From Acinetobacter sp. NCu2D-2 (GTDB lineage Bacteria; Pseudomonadota; Gammaproteobacteria; Pseudomonadales; Moraxellaceae): a stretch of 64,000 nucleotides of DNA. The notes below the pieces were generated by a model. It searched no databases. It was not told where the DNA came from and worked only from the letters and a program-made list of their open reading frames with translations. The stretch's first letter is position 1. Each line of letters begins with the position of its first letter. Location: assembly GCF_001647675.1 (NCBI RefSeq), contig NZ_CP015594.1, forward strand, positions 744,001 through 808,000, given 5' to 3'. Positions 39,995 to 50,617 of this stretch are shown here, piece after piece. Made by a program: the position numbers and the translations under genes.

Positions 39995-40918
39995 ATGAGT
40001 AAAAAAATAAGACCATTGTCGATTGTCTACAATGAAAAATCGGGCTTTCGGCACAACAAAGATCAAATCTCAGATCAAATGATTTTTGATCGATTTACAA
40101 ATTATGGCTTCGATGTAAAGCCTTATGAGATTCATGCATACGCTAATATGCAGGCGCTTATGCAAGAGGTCATTTTGCGACACCAAAGTTATGAGGATTG
40201 CGGAATTGTTGTAGCTGCTGGTGGTGATGGCACTTTAAACAGCGTGGCACAATATTTAAGACATACCCATATTGTTTTAGGAATTCTGCCACTTGGGACT
40301 TTTAATTATGTGGCACGGTTTTTAAATATTCCTTTAGGACTGTCAGATGCGATTGAAGTCATTGCAACAGGGCAGAATAAAAGTGTGCATGTGGCATGTA
40401 TTAATGAATACATCTATTTAAATAATGCCAGTTTTGGTCTTTATCCTTTATTTATCAAAAAAAGGGAAAAATATAACCATCTTTTGGGACGCCTGCCATT
40501 TAATGCGTATAGCTCTGCGCTTGATGTACTAATCCGAGATCGAAAAGAACTCAAACTTGAAATTTATATCGATGGACAAAAGTTCCCCGTCAAAACCCCC
40601 TTGGTATTTTTTGGAAATAATCAGCTGCAATTGTCTGACTTTGGTTTAAAAATTGCCAAGGCTGCAGAAGAGGGATTGGTGGCAGGTGTAATTGCAGTCA
40701 AAAGTGACAAACTCAGTTTGTTTAAAATGGTTTATCAATTCATTCAAGGTAAACTTGATCAAGCCAAAGATGTTTACAGTTTTTCGGCTAACAAAGTGCT
40801 GATTAAAGCCAAGAGATCAACGTTTACCGTTGCACTTGATGGTGAATTAGCCACCATACAAACCCCAATTCAAATCTCAATTGATCATGATAGTTTGCTT
40901 GTGAGGGTGCTAGCATGA
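39995..40918 (+). CDS. Diacylglycerol/lipid kinase family protein
   Basis: 307-residue protein with a diacylglycerol-kinase catalytic domain. The nucleotide-binding motif AAGGDGTLNSVA lies at about residues 73-84. LGILPLGTFNYVARFL and a C-terminal VALDGELA are family features, as in YegS/BmrU-type lipid kinases. It probably phosphorylates a membrane lipid or sphingoid/diacylglycerol head group. Its last four bases overlap the next gene (ATGA), indicating a tightly coupled pair with the metallophosphoesterase. Confidence 0.85.
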   Translation: MSKKIRPLSIVYNEKSGFRHNKDQISDQMIFDRFTNYGFDVKPYEIHAYANMQALMQEVILRHQSYEDCGIVVAAGGDGTLNSVAQYLRHTHIVLGILPLGTFNYVARFLNIPLGLSDAIEVIATGQNKSVHVACINEYIYLNNASFGLYPLFIKKREKYNHLLGRLPFNAYSSALDVLIRDRKELKLEIYIDGQKFPVKTPLVFFGNNQLQLSDFGLKIAKAAEEGLVAGVIAVKSDKLSLFKMVYQFIQGKLDQAKDVYSFSANKVLIKAKRSTFTVALDGELATIQTPIQISIDHDSLLVRVLA

Positions 40919-41700
40919 TTTTGCATCTTTCGGATTTGCATTTTGGAACTGAGAAGCAGGAATGTGTTCAAGCAATCCAAGCATTTTGTCGTGAGCATCG
41001 ACCGGAAGCTGTGGTCGTCAGTGGTGATATTACGCAACGGGCAAGATGGTACCAATTTCATGCCTGTAAACAATTTCTAGATAGTCTTCAATTGCCATAT
41101 CTCATTATTCCAGGCAATCATGACATCCCTTTATATAATGTATGGAAGCGGATTTTTCATCCTTTTAGTTATTATCAAGCACATTTTGGTCAGACAGAGA
41201 ATTTATTAGAAACAGAGCATTTTTATGTCATTGGTATTAATACCATACGTCGACGGCATCATACCCGTGGTGCTTTATCTTTAGAGCAAATTCAAAAGAT
41301 TGATCAAAAACTCCAAGCGGTATCATCTCAAAAGTTAAAAATTATTGTCGCTCACCAACCTTTTTATGTAACTCATTATGATAGGCGCGGTATTAAAGAT
41401 TGCCCTCGGCTCGCAAAGATCGCGCTTGAAGCATGGGCAAAGCATGGTTTGTATGCCCTACTCCATGGTCATTTGCACCATGCAGCAGTCTATGATTTAA
41501 ACAAAGCATTTGGTTTGGAGTTGGCACAGCCCATATATGACGTACATGCAGGCACAGCAACTTCATATCGTTTACATCAAGGTCAGCCGAATAGTTTTAA
41601 TGTGATCCATTCTAATGGCACGATAGAAGAATATGTTTTTAATTCAGTGAAAGGTTGTTTTGAGTTTAAGCAGGATTTGATGAATAAATCATCGAAATAA
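40915..41700 (+). CDS. Calcineurin-like metallophosphoesterase
   Basis: 261-residue phosphoesterase. The metal-binding motifs are in order: ILHLSDLHFG (DxH), VVSGDITQRA (GD), IPGNHDIPLY (GNHD), VAHQPF and LHGHLHHA (GHxH). No signal peptide, so it is probably cytoplasmic or membrane-peripheral. Being translationally coupled to a lipid kinase suggests it acts on a phospholipid or nucleotide-lipid substrate, but the substrate cannot be read from sequence. Confidence 0.85.
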   Translation: MILHLSDLHFGTEKQECVQAIQAFCREHRPEAVVVSGDITQRARWYQFHACKQFLDSLQLPYLIIPGNHDIPLYNVWKRIFHPFSYYQAHFGQTENLLETEHFYVIGINTIRRRHHTRGALSLEQIQKIDQKLQAVSSQKLKIIVAHQPFYVTHYDRRGIKDCPRLAKIALEAWAKHGLYALLHGHLHHAAVYDLNKAFGLELAQPIYDVHAGTATSYRLHQGQPNSFNVIHSNGTIEEYVFNSVKGCFEFKQDLMNKSSK

Positions 41701-41751
41701 AGTCTTTTATACAAAAAGATTAAAAAAAATCAAAAAAAATTCAATTTTGCC

Positions 41752-41779
41752 CTTGAAGCGTTTTATTCCATCTCCATAA
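41752..41779 (+). promoter_or_regulatory. Sigma-32-type heat-shock promoter of groESL
   Basis: CTTGAAG (41752-41758), 13-base spacer, CTCCATAA (41772-41779), close to the CTTGAAA and CCCCATNT consensus. It lies about 90 bases before groES. Confidence 0.75.
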
Positions 41780-41868
41780 AAGTGACATCAAACAAGTTTG
41801 ATGATGATCAATGGAATAAATAAGTCATCGTCATATATCTAAAAAAGACTTTGTCTATGGAGTTAAAT

Positions 41869-42159
41869 ATGAGCAACATTCGTCCGTTACATGACCGCGT
41901 TGTTATTCGTCGTGTTGAAGAAGAAACTAAAACAGCTGGCGGTATTTTACTTCCTGGTTCAGCTGCTGAAAAACCTGCACAAGGTGAAATTATTGCAGTA
42001 GGTAATGGTCAAATCACTGACAATGGCGTACGTGCGTTAGACGTAAAAGTTGGCGATAAAGTATTGTTCGGTACTTATGCTGGTACAACTGTAAAAGTTG
42101 ACGGTGAAGAGCTTCTTATTATGAAAGAATCTGACATCTTGGCAGTTTTAGAAGCGTAA
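41869..42159 (+). CDS. groES: Co-chaperonin GroES
   Basis: 96-residue heptameric lid of the GroEL folding chamber. It starts [19 protein letters not shown], with the mobile loop [21 protein letters not shown] that contacts GroEL. ATG 41869 is preceded by GGAG at seven bases; the frame upstream to 41851 lacks a comparable site. First gene of groESL, 67 bases before groEL. Confidence 0.98.
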   Translation: MSNIRPLHDRVVIRRVEEETKTAGGILLPGSAAEKPAQGEIIAVGNGQITDNGVRALDVKVGDKVLFGTYAGTTVKVDGEELLIMKESDILAVLEA

Positions 42160-42208
42160 GCTTTGCTAATTTAGTCTAATTTTTCAATCAAAGTTTTAAA
42201 GATATTAA

Positions 42209-43861
<1,653 letters not shown>

Positions 43862-43885
43862 TTCATGTTGATCATTTGATCTTGA

Positions 43886-43918
43886 AAAATCCCTACCTCA
43901 GGTAGGGATTTTTTTTAT
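43886..43918 (+). terminator. Terminator of groESL
   Basis: AATCCCTACC/GGTAGGGATT stem, loop TCA, followed by a long T-run. Confidence 0.93.
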
Positions 43919-44031
43919 TTCTTGATAAAAAAGTACGATTTCAATAAAAAATAGAGTAAAATTTGAGACATAAGTTTGATCTAGATTAAAAAATGCAAAC
44001 AGGGTGTCATTTTTTATTAAAAAATTGATTA

Positions 44032-44888
44032 GGGTCTGTTGACATTTGTTGCTTAAAAAAATAGCGAGGTAGTAAAATTAAATCGCCAAACCCAATTTTA
44101 CTCTCGCTATGCCTCGTACAATGCTGAATGATCAACACTGGTCTAAGTTACTTTCTATTTTCCGAAATTTTGATATCTATTTCAAATCTAATTTGAGAAA
44201 TTTTGTCGAAGCCATACTTTATAGAATAAGAACAGGCTGTCCTTGGCGTGATTTGCCTAAAGAATTTGGTTCGTATAACTCAATATTTAAAAAATATAAT
44301 CGTTGGTGTAAAAATGATAAGCTAATGAAAGTATTTAAATTAATTTCTTCAAATGCTGATATGGAATGGGTTTTTATTGACGGTAGTCATGTTCGGGCAC
44401 ACCAACATTCTGCTGGAATAAAAGATCAGGATATTTCTAAAAGCATTGGTGGAAATAGTTCTAAAATACACTTAGCTGTTGATGCAGATGGCAATCCAAT
44501 TGAAATTATTATCTCCGATGGAACGACGCATGACGTCAAGATTGCTCCAAAAATGATTGAAAAACTGGATTTGAGTGAAACGGAAGTATGTTGTGCAGAC
44601 AAGGGATATGACTCTGAATCATTAAGGGAACAAATATCTGCGAAAAAAACTAAAGCTAATATTCCAAGAAAATCAAATACACAGTCAAATAATGACCATA
44701 TGGATTGGTATTTATATAAAATCAGGCACTTAGTTGAGAATGCATTTTGTAGGTTAAAGCAGTTCAGAGGAATAGCAACACGATATGATAAGCTAAAGTG
44801 TAGCTATGAGGGTGCAGTTGCATTAGCTTGTGTATTTATTTGGCTACCTTTATCGGGTAAATTCTATACTTGAAATGTCAACAGACCC
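44032..44888 (+). mobile_element. IS5-family insertion sequence, complete
   Basis: Bounded by perfect 16 bp inverted repeats starting GGGTCTGTTGACATTT (44032-44047; complement at 44873-44888) and flanked by TA on both sides (44030-44031 and 44889-44890). The flanking A/T pairs also extend the symmetry by one base. About 857 bp with one transposase gene. The TA target duplication and layout suggest the IS427-like subgroup, by recall only. It inserted downstream of groEL and breaks no recognised gene. Confidence 0.85.
44109..44873 (+). CDS. IS5-family transposase
   Basis: 254-residue DDE transposase. The acidic residues lie in FIDGSHVRAHQ, CCADKGYDSE and VENAFCRLKQFRGIATRYDK, the last being the typical E-x6-K/R-type motif. 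The N-terminal ILYRIRTGCPWRDLPKEFG is an IS5/IS427-type DUF4096-like segment. The reading frame is intact, without the programmed frameshift used by many relatives. Its stop overlaps the right inverted repeat. Confidence 0.9.
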   Translation: MPRTMLNDQHWSKLLSIFRNFDIYFKSNLRNFVEAILYRIRTGCPWRDLPKEFGSYNSIFKKYNRWCKNDKLMKVFKLISSNADMEWVFIDGSHVRAHQHSAGIKDQDISKSIGGNSSKIHLAVDADGNPIEIIISDGTTHDVKIAPKMIEKLDLSETEVCCADKGYDSESLREQISAKKTKANIPRKSNTQSNNDHMDWYLYKIRHLVENAFCRLKQFRGIATRYDKLKCSYEGAVALACVFIWLPLSGKFYT

Positions 44889-44962
44889 TAATGTTTATTT
44901 TTGTAACATTTGATCTTGGAATATATAGATTTTTGGTTTATGATTTAATCAAAATATAATTG

Positions 44963-45160
44963 ATGTGCGGCTATATGAACAGTACAGTTATAAATAATGA
45001 GGGGAAAAGTTCAGAGGATCATTCTGAATTGGTATTGATTAGTAAATGTGAATTAAAGTCTTTATACCGAAAATTAAAGGAATATGAAGATCGTTTACGG
45101 AGGTATGAGCATGAGCATAAAAAAATTTTAGCTTATTTCACGCATAAAAATTACAATTGA
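44963..45160 (+). CDS. Small coiled-coil hypothetical protein
   Basis: About 65-residue protein, mostly polar, with a helical heptad-like stretch LKSLYRKLKEYEDRLRRYEHEHKK. No family is recognised. No strong ribosome site precedes ATG 44963 or ATG 44975, so the start is uncertain. Its last nine codons lie in the first copy of a 25 bp tandem repeat, which also supplies the stop. It converges on the HTH gene. It may be a real but minor gene. Confidence 0.4.
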   Translation: MCGYMNSTVINNEGKSSEDHSELVLISKCELKSLYRKLKEYEDRLRRYEHEHKKILAYFTHKNYN

Positions 45161-45210
45161 TTTCACGCATAAAAATTACAATTGATTTCACGCATAAAAA
45201 TTACAATTGA
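45136..45210. repeat. Three perfect 25 bp tandem repeats
   Basis: Unit TTTCACGCATAAAAATTACA plus ATTGA occurs at 45136-45160, 45161-45185 and 45186-45210 with no mismatch. It fills the space between two convergent genes. Each copy carries a stop for the plus gene's frame and TTACAATTG, which is the minus gene's stop. Confidence 0.95.
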
Positions 45211-45581
45211 TTTAACTCATCAATCAACTTTTTAATGATATCTTTATGATGATTTTTTAAAGCGCGAAACTTCAGATAATAGTCTAGATCTCCAGCATCG
45301 TGTTCTGAAATCTGGGCACTAGGATTAATATCTTGGTCTCCAAATCTTAGCCATTGATTAGATACATTTAACCAAATCGCTAAAATAGAGAGTTTATCTT
45401 GGCTAGGGATGGCCTTACCTAATAACCAGTTATTTGCAGTTTGAACACTAATAGATTTCCCATTATAACGCAGATTGAATTCCCGCGCTAACCATGTTGG
45501 ACTAATTTTGGCCCAATCATAATTTGAAAGGGTCTGTTTCAATCGTTGGCTAAATGCCAATTTTTCATTCATTTCTTGCAT
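45201..45581 (-). CDS. Putative HTH transcriptional regulator
   Basis: 126-residue protein. A Cro/CI-like helix-turn-helix is suggested by ISPTWLAREFNLRYNGKSISVQTANNWLLGKAIPS-like spacing (about residues 25-60): the helix SPTWLAREFN and the recognition-helix-like SVQTANNWLLG. The tail (HKDIIKKLIDELNQL) is helical. It is divergent from the large surface-protein gene across 291 bases, which makes it a candidate local regulator. Two starts are possible (45581 or the next Met at 45572). Confidence 0.65.
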   Translation of the reverse strand: MQEMNEKLAFSQRLKQTLSNYDWAKISPTWLAREFNLRYNGKSISVQTANNWLLGKAIPSQDKLSILAIWLNVSNQWLRFGDQDINPSAQISEHDAGDLDYYLKFRALKNHHKDIIKKLIDELNQL

Positions 45582-45872
45582 AAAAAAAGCTTAGCCTATC
45601 CCAACCATCCTAAAAATAAAAAAATTATTTTAGAAATAAATAATTATAAAGCTTATTGGGGGTATGTGGTTAATATTTCGATAAGTTTTATATGATTTTT
45701 GTAGTAAAGAAAGAAAAAGGATAAAGAAAAAATTATTTTTTATAAAATTATGATTGATAAATTCTTAAAGCAAAATTAGAATCAAGCTGAAACATAACCT
45801 GAACAAATTGGGTCATTAAAGAGGGTTGTAAATACAACTTCTCTGGAAAAACGTAATAAAAGGAACCGTATA

Positions 45873-48800
45873 ATGAGTTTACATTTGAAAAAAACATCTA
45901 TCGCATTAGCAGTTGCTGCTGTTACAGGGACGACATTTGCTGCGCCAACAGCAACATACCAACCAGCAGTAGATGCCGAGTTGGGTACTAACTACCAACA
46001 AACAACTGGTACGACTGAAACTACCACACCATCTACTGGTACTACTGTTACTGTTTCTAAGGAAGATATTGCTACGGGTGACCTTGTAAGTGCAACAACC
46101 CCTGCAATTAATGGCCCTGAAGTTCAGATTGGTGGGATTAACTATCGTAATTATAGCTATCAGGAAATCCGTAAAGGGCTTTTAGAAGCACGTAACGATA
46201 AAGAATCAAATACGACTGCCGCTGACGGTACAAATACAGTTTCTGAAAGCTGGGATACAACAACAGCAACAGGTCAGGCGAAGCGTACGGCAAATACACG
46301 TATTCAACTGGATAAAACGATTAATCCTGCAACTGAAATTGCTGGAACAAAAGAACGTTTAGATGATAGTTCATTTGACTTTACAAATGATGATGTCAAT
46401 ACAGTTATAGATGCTCGTACAACAAGTGATAAGGGTTCTTCTGAAGAGATCGTTTATGCAGCAGCTGATGAGCGTATTAACTCTAGCAAGTTCCAAAATA
46501 CAACTTCTGATTTAACAACAAAAGCAAAATTAGGAACTGATGGAAAACCTATTGCTGGTCAAACTATTCGTGTAGGTACTGTTGAAAATAAATTTACTGA
46601 AAATAATGTTTATTATAAGAGTACAACAGATGCAAATGGTGTAACGACGAGCAAAAATGCAAGTGGTCTTTTATCTAGTGAGGAGTGGAGTTCAGCAGTT
46701 CACGATGTTTCTGAAAATTATCAAGTTAACCCAACAAACAATGTTGTTGCGTTTAATTTAAGTGCGGATAAAAAAACGCTTCTTGAGTCAACTGTAAATA
46801 CAAATAAATCAGCATTTAGCTCTAAAGATGTAGATTATGATGATGTAAATGCAGCTGGATTAGCTTCCACAGAAGAAACAAAATGGTCATATGATAACTC
46901 TCAAGAAAGCTTGTTAGATGGTTTCGTGAGTGTTGATAAAGGTTCAAATGAAACCAGTGAAACACAATATAACCAAGCTGCTTTAGGTACTAAAAATGCT
47001 TTAGATTATATTGAGACGTCTAAATCAAGCACTGAGACTAAAACACGTGATTTTGTAAAAAATGCTGATGGTGAAATTGTATTAACAGCAGGCAAACCAA
47101 CTGTTAATACTGAAACTGAAACTAAAACTACCAATGAGACGTATGATTCAGTTTATCAACCAACACGTTACACAGCGGATGATGCTGATAAAGGCATTAC
47201 AAAAGGTGATGCTTATAAAGATCATATCGAGAATAGTGCAGAAAACTGGTGGTATCAAGATACAAATGTTCAAAAATCTACAAATAAAGGTACATCAAGT
47301 ACTGTTGTAACTCATAAACAAGATGCAGATTTTAAAGAGCATTGGAATACCTCATGGGACAATAGCGCAGTTTATGCACGTAACCATCAAGAAAATATTG
47401 AAGTAGATCGCGATATTTCTAACTCTTGGGCGGAAGATAATAAATATTTAGCCAAAATCGAAGGCGTTTCTGTTGTAAAACAAGCGGAAGAGGCTAACTT
47501 CCAAATTGGTACAGTCGCTGTTGATGTAAATGGCAATAAATTTGATTCTAGTGATGTACACACTTGGAAAGATGAAACAGGTAAAGAGCGCTACTATGTT
47601 TTACTTGATAATGATGCAAATGGTAATCAAGTTCGTAGTGAAGTAACTTTCAAAGATGGTAAACCACTTGAAACTAAAGCGGCTGAAATTCAAACTGTTA
47701 AAACAGAAGTATATTCTGAAAAACGTACCGACAAAGTAACAATGGGTGCAGAAGTTGCTTATCAAACCAATGAAAAAGAAACTTGGGATGAAAAGACTAC
47801 ATCGAAAGATGGTGCTACAGTTTATGCAGCTGATAAAGGTAGTGACGAAACCAATGTTAAAGTCTTCTCGGTAGGTAAAAATGCCCTTCACCGTGAATCT
47901 GTAACAACGGAATCTAGTGAATCTGTAGAGACTCAATTTGATCAGTTAAATGGTGATATTCTATTTGCTGATGGTAAGCCAGTTGTGCTTTCTGTTGAAT
48001 CTACTAAAACAGCAAGCAATGAAATTGATCGTTTATTCCAAGAGGGTCAAGATAAAACTCGTGAAAATATTTCGACATCTTCTTTTGAAGGAAATGTTAA
48101 GAATGCAGCTGGCGTAGTTCAAACAACATACAAAGGTCATGATAACTGGACAGATGTTGACTATGCAGCAGGTAAAGAGTTAGCGAATACTTTTGTTCAA
48201 GATCAAGCTTTTGAAGTAACTGCAAAAGCGGTAACTAATAATGTTGGCTTTAATTACGATGGTACTGCAAAAGCAAACATCGACAGTAATACATTACGTG
48301 ATAGTGGTACTGTTGATGCAGGTTTAGCCGTTAAAAATGCTCAAGCAGGTGAGATTGTTGTTGACACTAAGTTAGATACTTCTAACAAAGAAGACACCAA
48401 AACTTATCAAGATGGTGGTGTTAAAGCATTAGAAAGCACTCAAGTACAAACGAATGTTCAAACTGTCACTTATGCAGATGCTACAACAGGTACGGTTAAG
48501 GATAATCAAGCGTCTACTGTAACTTTATTTAATAAAGGCAAAGCAGATAAATATCGTGAAGCAGTTAATACAACTGACTCAGAAACAACAGCTAAAACTT
48601 ATAAGACTGATGCTGACGGTGATATCGTCTTAGTTGATGGTAAGCCAGTTGAATCAGGTACAAATAGTTACAAACAAACAGTCACAACCTCTGAAAATCT
48701 TTACCAAATTGGTCAAGAGCGTAAAGCTGATACAGTTGTAGTAACAGATACATCAGAAAAAACTGCAAATGTAGATGGTTCTGGCCGTGATTTTACTGCT

Positions 48801-49706
48801 AAAGCAACTACAGAAAACGTTGAATACCGTTCTGGTCAAAAAGACGGTAAAGAGACTGAGCTTAACACAACTAATGCAAGTGAGTTAAAAGTTACAAAAG
48901 CTGATAATACTGGTTACACTTATAAAGAGGACCGTAAAACTAGCAATGTAACGAATGAAACTGAAATGCATTTACTTGCAAATCGTGAGGTGAAATCTGT
49001 AGGAAAAACTGAATGGACTGAATCACTTGCAGCTTCTGGAAAAAATGCAGTAAGCATTACTCGTGGTACAGAGTTCGTAAATCGTACAGATGAAAGCTCT
49101 ACTGACACTATTTATGGTTCTGAAACGGTAACTGCGGCAACGGGTACAACTACTGTTGCGAAGAAAGAAGTTGATGTAATTGACAAGTTTGGAACTTTCG
49201 AGTCTTCTACGCTTAGCCGTACAGAAACTAAAGTTGCTGCTGACAAGTCTGCTACAAGTAATACAGCAACTCGTGTTGATTCAGTGAATGGTGTTGTATT
49301 AAATGCAACTCAAACGAACACAGACGTAGCAGGTAAAACGGTTACTTCTACTCGTACAACATCGTTAAATGCAACAACTGGTTTAACAACTGACCAAATT
49401 ACTTTAAATGGTAAAGATCTACAAACAGAACTTAACCGTATGGGTAATAACATTGATAAAGTACAGAAAACTGCTTACCGTGGTATTGCAATTGCGTTAG
49501 CTGCACAACAAGCTGTACCTAACATTGCTCCAGGTCAAGTTGCTGTATTTGGTGGTGTAGGTCATTATGAAGGTGAAACTGCTGGTTCTATCGGTGTAGT
49601 TACATCATTCACTGATCGTATCTCTGCAAGCGGTGCTTTTGGTTTCGCGAGTGGTAATGAGTTTGGTGGTCGTGTAGGTGTTGCTTACGTGTTTGGCGGA
49701 AAATAA
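45873..49706 (+). CDS. YadA-anchored trimeric autotransporter-like surface protein
   Basis: 1277 residues. A short signal peptide ends near residue 24 (VTGTTFA/AP), without the extended signal region of many large adhesins. The C-terminus (about 1185-1277) has the helix LNRMGNNIDKVQKTAYRGIA, a glycine-rich barrel and the end VAYVFGGK, matching the YadA trimer anchor. The passenger is rich in Thr, Asn, Asp, Glu and Lys, with no Cys. Three diverged modules (about 355-428, 654-723, 887-945) share DKGS-E, ALxxxE, S-E-T, DG-I-L-x-x-GKP and a final YQ/FQ. DGKP also recurs near residues 226 and 598. No SVAIG-type head repeats were seen. AAAAGGA precedes the ATG. It is probably a surface adhesin; the ligand is unknown. 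Confidence 0.85.
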   Translation: MSLHLKKTSIALAVAAVTGTTFAAPTATYQPAVDAELGTNYQQTTGTTETTTPSTGTTVTVSKEDIATGDLVSATTPAINGPEVQIGGINYRNYSYQEIRKGLLEARNDKESNTTAADGTNTVSESWDTTTATGQAKRTANTRIQLDKTINPATEIAGTKERLDDSSFDFTNDDVNTVIDARTTSDKGSSEEIVYAAADERINSSKFQNTTSDLTTKAKLGTDGKPIAGQTIRVGTVENKFTENNVYYKSTTDANGVTTSKNASGLLSSEEWSSAVHDVSENYQVNPTNNVVAFNLSADKKTLLESTVNTNKSAFSSKDVDYDDVNAAGLASTEETKWSYDNSQESLLDGFVSVDKGSNETSETQYNQAALGTKNALDYIETSKSSTETKTRDFVKNADGEIVLTAGKPTVNTETETKTTNETYDSVYQPTRYTADDADKGITKGDAYKDHIENSAENWWYQDTNVQKSTNKGTSSTVVTHKQDADFKEHWNTSWDNSAVYARNHQENIEVDRDISNSWAEDNKYLAKIEGVSVVKQAEEANFQIGTVAVDVNGNKFDSSDVHTWKDETGKERYYVLLDNDANGNQVRSEVTFKDGKPLETKAAEIQTVKTEVYSEKRTDKVTMGAEVAYQTNEKETWDEKTTSKDGATVYAADKGSDETNVKVFSVGKNALHRESVTTESSESVETQFDQLNGDILFADGKPVVLSVESTKTASNEIDRLFQEGQDKTRENISTSSFEGNVKNAAGVVQTTYKGHDNWTDVDYAAGKELANTFVQDQAFEVTAKAVTNNVGFNYDGTAKANIDSNTLRDSGTVDAGLAVKNAQAGEIVVDTKLDTSNKEDTKTYQDGGVKALESTQVQTNVQTVTYADATTGTVKDNQASTVTLFNKGKADKYREAVNTTDSETTAKTYKTDADGDIVLVDGKPVESGTNSYKQTVTTSENLYQIGQERKADTVVVTDTSEKTANVDGSGRDFTAKATTENVEYRSGQKDGKETELNTTNASELKVTKADNTGYTYKEDRKTSNVTNETEMHLLANREVKSVGKTEWTESLAASGKNAVSITRGTEFVNRTDESSTDTIYGSETVTAATGTTTVAKKEVDVIDKFGTFESSTLSRTETKVAADKSATSNTATRVDSVNGVVLNATQTNTDVAGKTVTSTRTTSLNATTGLTTDQITLNGKDLQTELNRMGNNIDKVQKTAYRGIAIALAAQQAVPNIAPGQVAVFGGVGHYEGETAGSIGVVTSFTDRISASGAFGFASGNEFGGRVGVAYVFGGK

Positions 49707-49734
49707 TTAACCCGTTGGTACATTTGGATTAAAC

Positions 49735-49765
49735 AAAAAATCCCCGCTTTTGCGGGGATTTTTTA
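49735..49765. terminator. Bidirectional terminator: surface protein / NlpE-like gene
   Basis: TCCCCGC/GCGGGGA stem, loop TTTT, A-run left and T-run right, between convergent genes. Confidence 0.92.
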
Positions 49766-50248
49766 TTCAGGCTGTTTCATTAATTTATAATTTAAATTTG
49801 AGTCAATTTTATTGCCACTTTCTAGTTCACGTGCTTCTAAGAAATTTTCACCCACTAAGAATTTACGATTTTCCGCTTTATCATCTAGGCTAATGATAGA
49901 GGGATTTTGTGCATCAAAACTAAAGCTGCCTTTTACTTCAAATTCATTTTTAGCTTTCGTTCCTAAATACTCTTGATTTAATTCATAGGTTTTATCGGCA
50001 TTAAGCTGTAATTCAATTTGAATGCCTTCGCAATCTGCACAAGGGAACACACCCTCATATTCACCGACCCAATTTAAATCGGTTTCGGCACTATTTATGC
50101 GTGTAGGCAATGATTTGCTTTGCTCAGAGGTTGATGTTGATTGCTCTAATTCGCTTTCTTTCAGTGGTGCTGAACCATTATTTTGTGAACACGCAATCAA
50201 TAATAAGCTCACGAGACCAAGGGTTGAAAACTTGAAGATCTGATTCAT
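49763..50248 (-). CDS. NlpE-like lipoprotein
   Basis: 161-residue predicted lipoprotein. The signal ends in a lipobox LIAC (Cys about 20). The mature domain begins VGEYEGVFPCADCEGIQIEL, the signature of the NlpE N-terminal domain with its CxxC metal/thiol site. E. coli NlpE senses surface contact and lipoprotein-trafficking faults through Cpx; only the N-terminal domain is present here. Standing beside a surface adhesin gene is suggestive but may be chance. Confidence 0.85.
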   Translation of the reverse strand: MNQIFKFSTLGLVSLLLIACSQNNGSAPLKESELEQSTSTSEQSKSLPTRINSAETDLNWVGEYEGVFPCADCEGIQIELQLNADKTYELNQEYLGTKAKNEFEVKGSFSFDAQNPSIISLDDKAENRKFLVGENFLEARELESGNKIDSNLNYKLMKQPE

Positions 50249-50617
50249 ACGATTCGTTCCTTTCTATCATATGTCTCACTTAAACAGGATCAGTTCTCGT
50301 AAAAAAGAAGCTTCTTGTAAGATTGTTTAACATTGAGTTAATGGGTTTGCTGTTTTTTTAGAAAGATATATCTCTGAAGAAAGTAGAAAGTGGAATGCAG
50401 CGTCGAAGATGTGAAATGTTGTCATTAAGCACATAAAAATAATCAGTAGGGGGATTTATCTTCCAATTGGGAATTATGGTGAGCTGGCTTATGATTTAAA
50501 TATTGCTGAAAATTGAGCAGGTTGGGTCATATTGAGTCTATTCATCTTCTCAATATTTTAAGCTCATCAGTCCAATCTACCCACTCATGTAAAAACCGCA
50601 AAGCGATGATCTAAACA
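50249..50617. other. 369 bp gene-free stretch
   Basis: Spacer upstream of the NlpE-like gene (promoter region for the minus strand). No RNA, hairpin terminator, repeat or credible gene fragment seen. Confidence 0.4.

Noticed and set aside
45136..45210. Short CRISPR-like array
   Set aside because: The three 25 bp units are directly adjacent with no spacers, so this is a plain tandem repeat.
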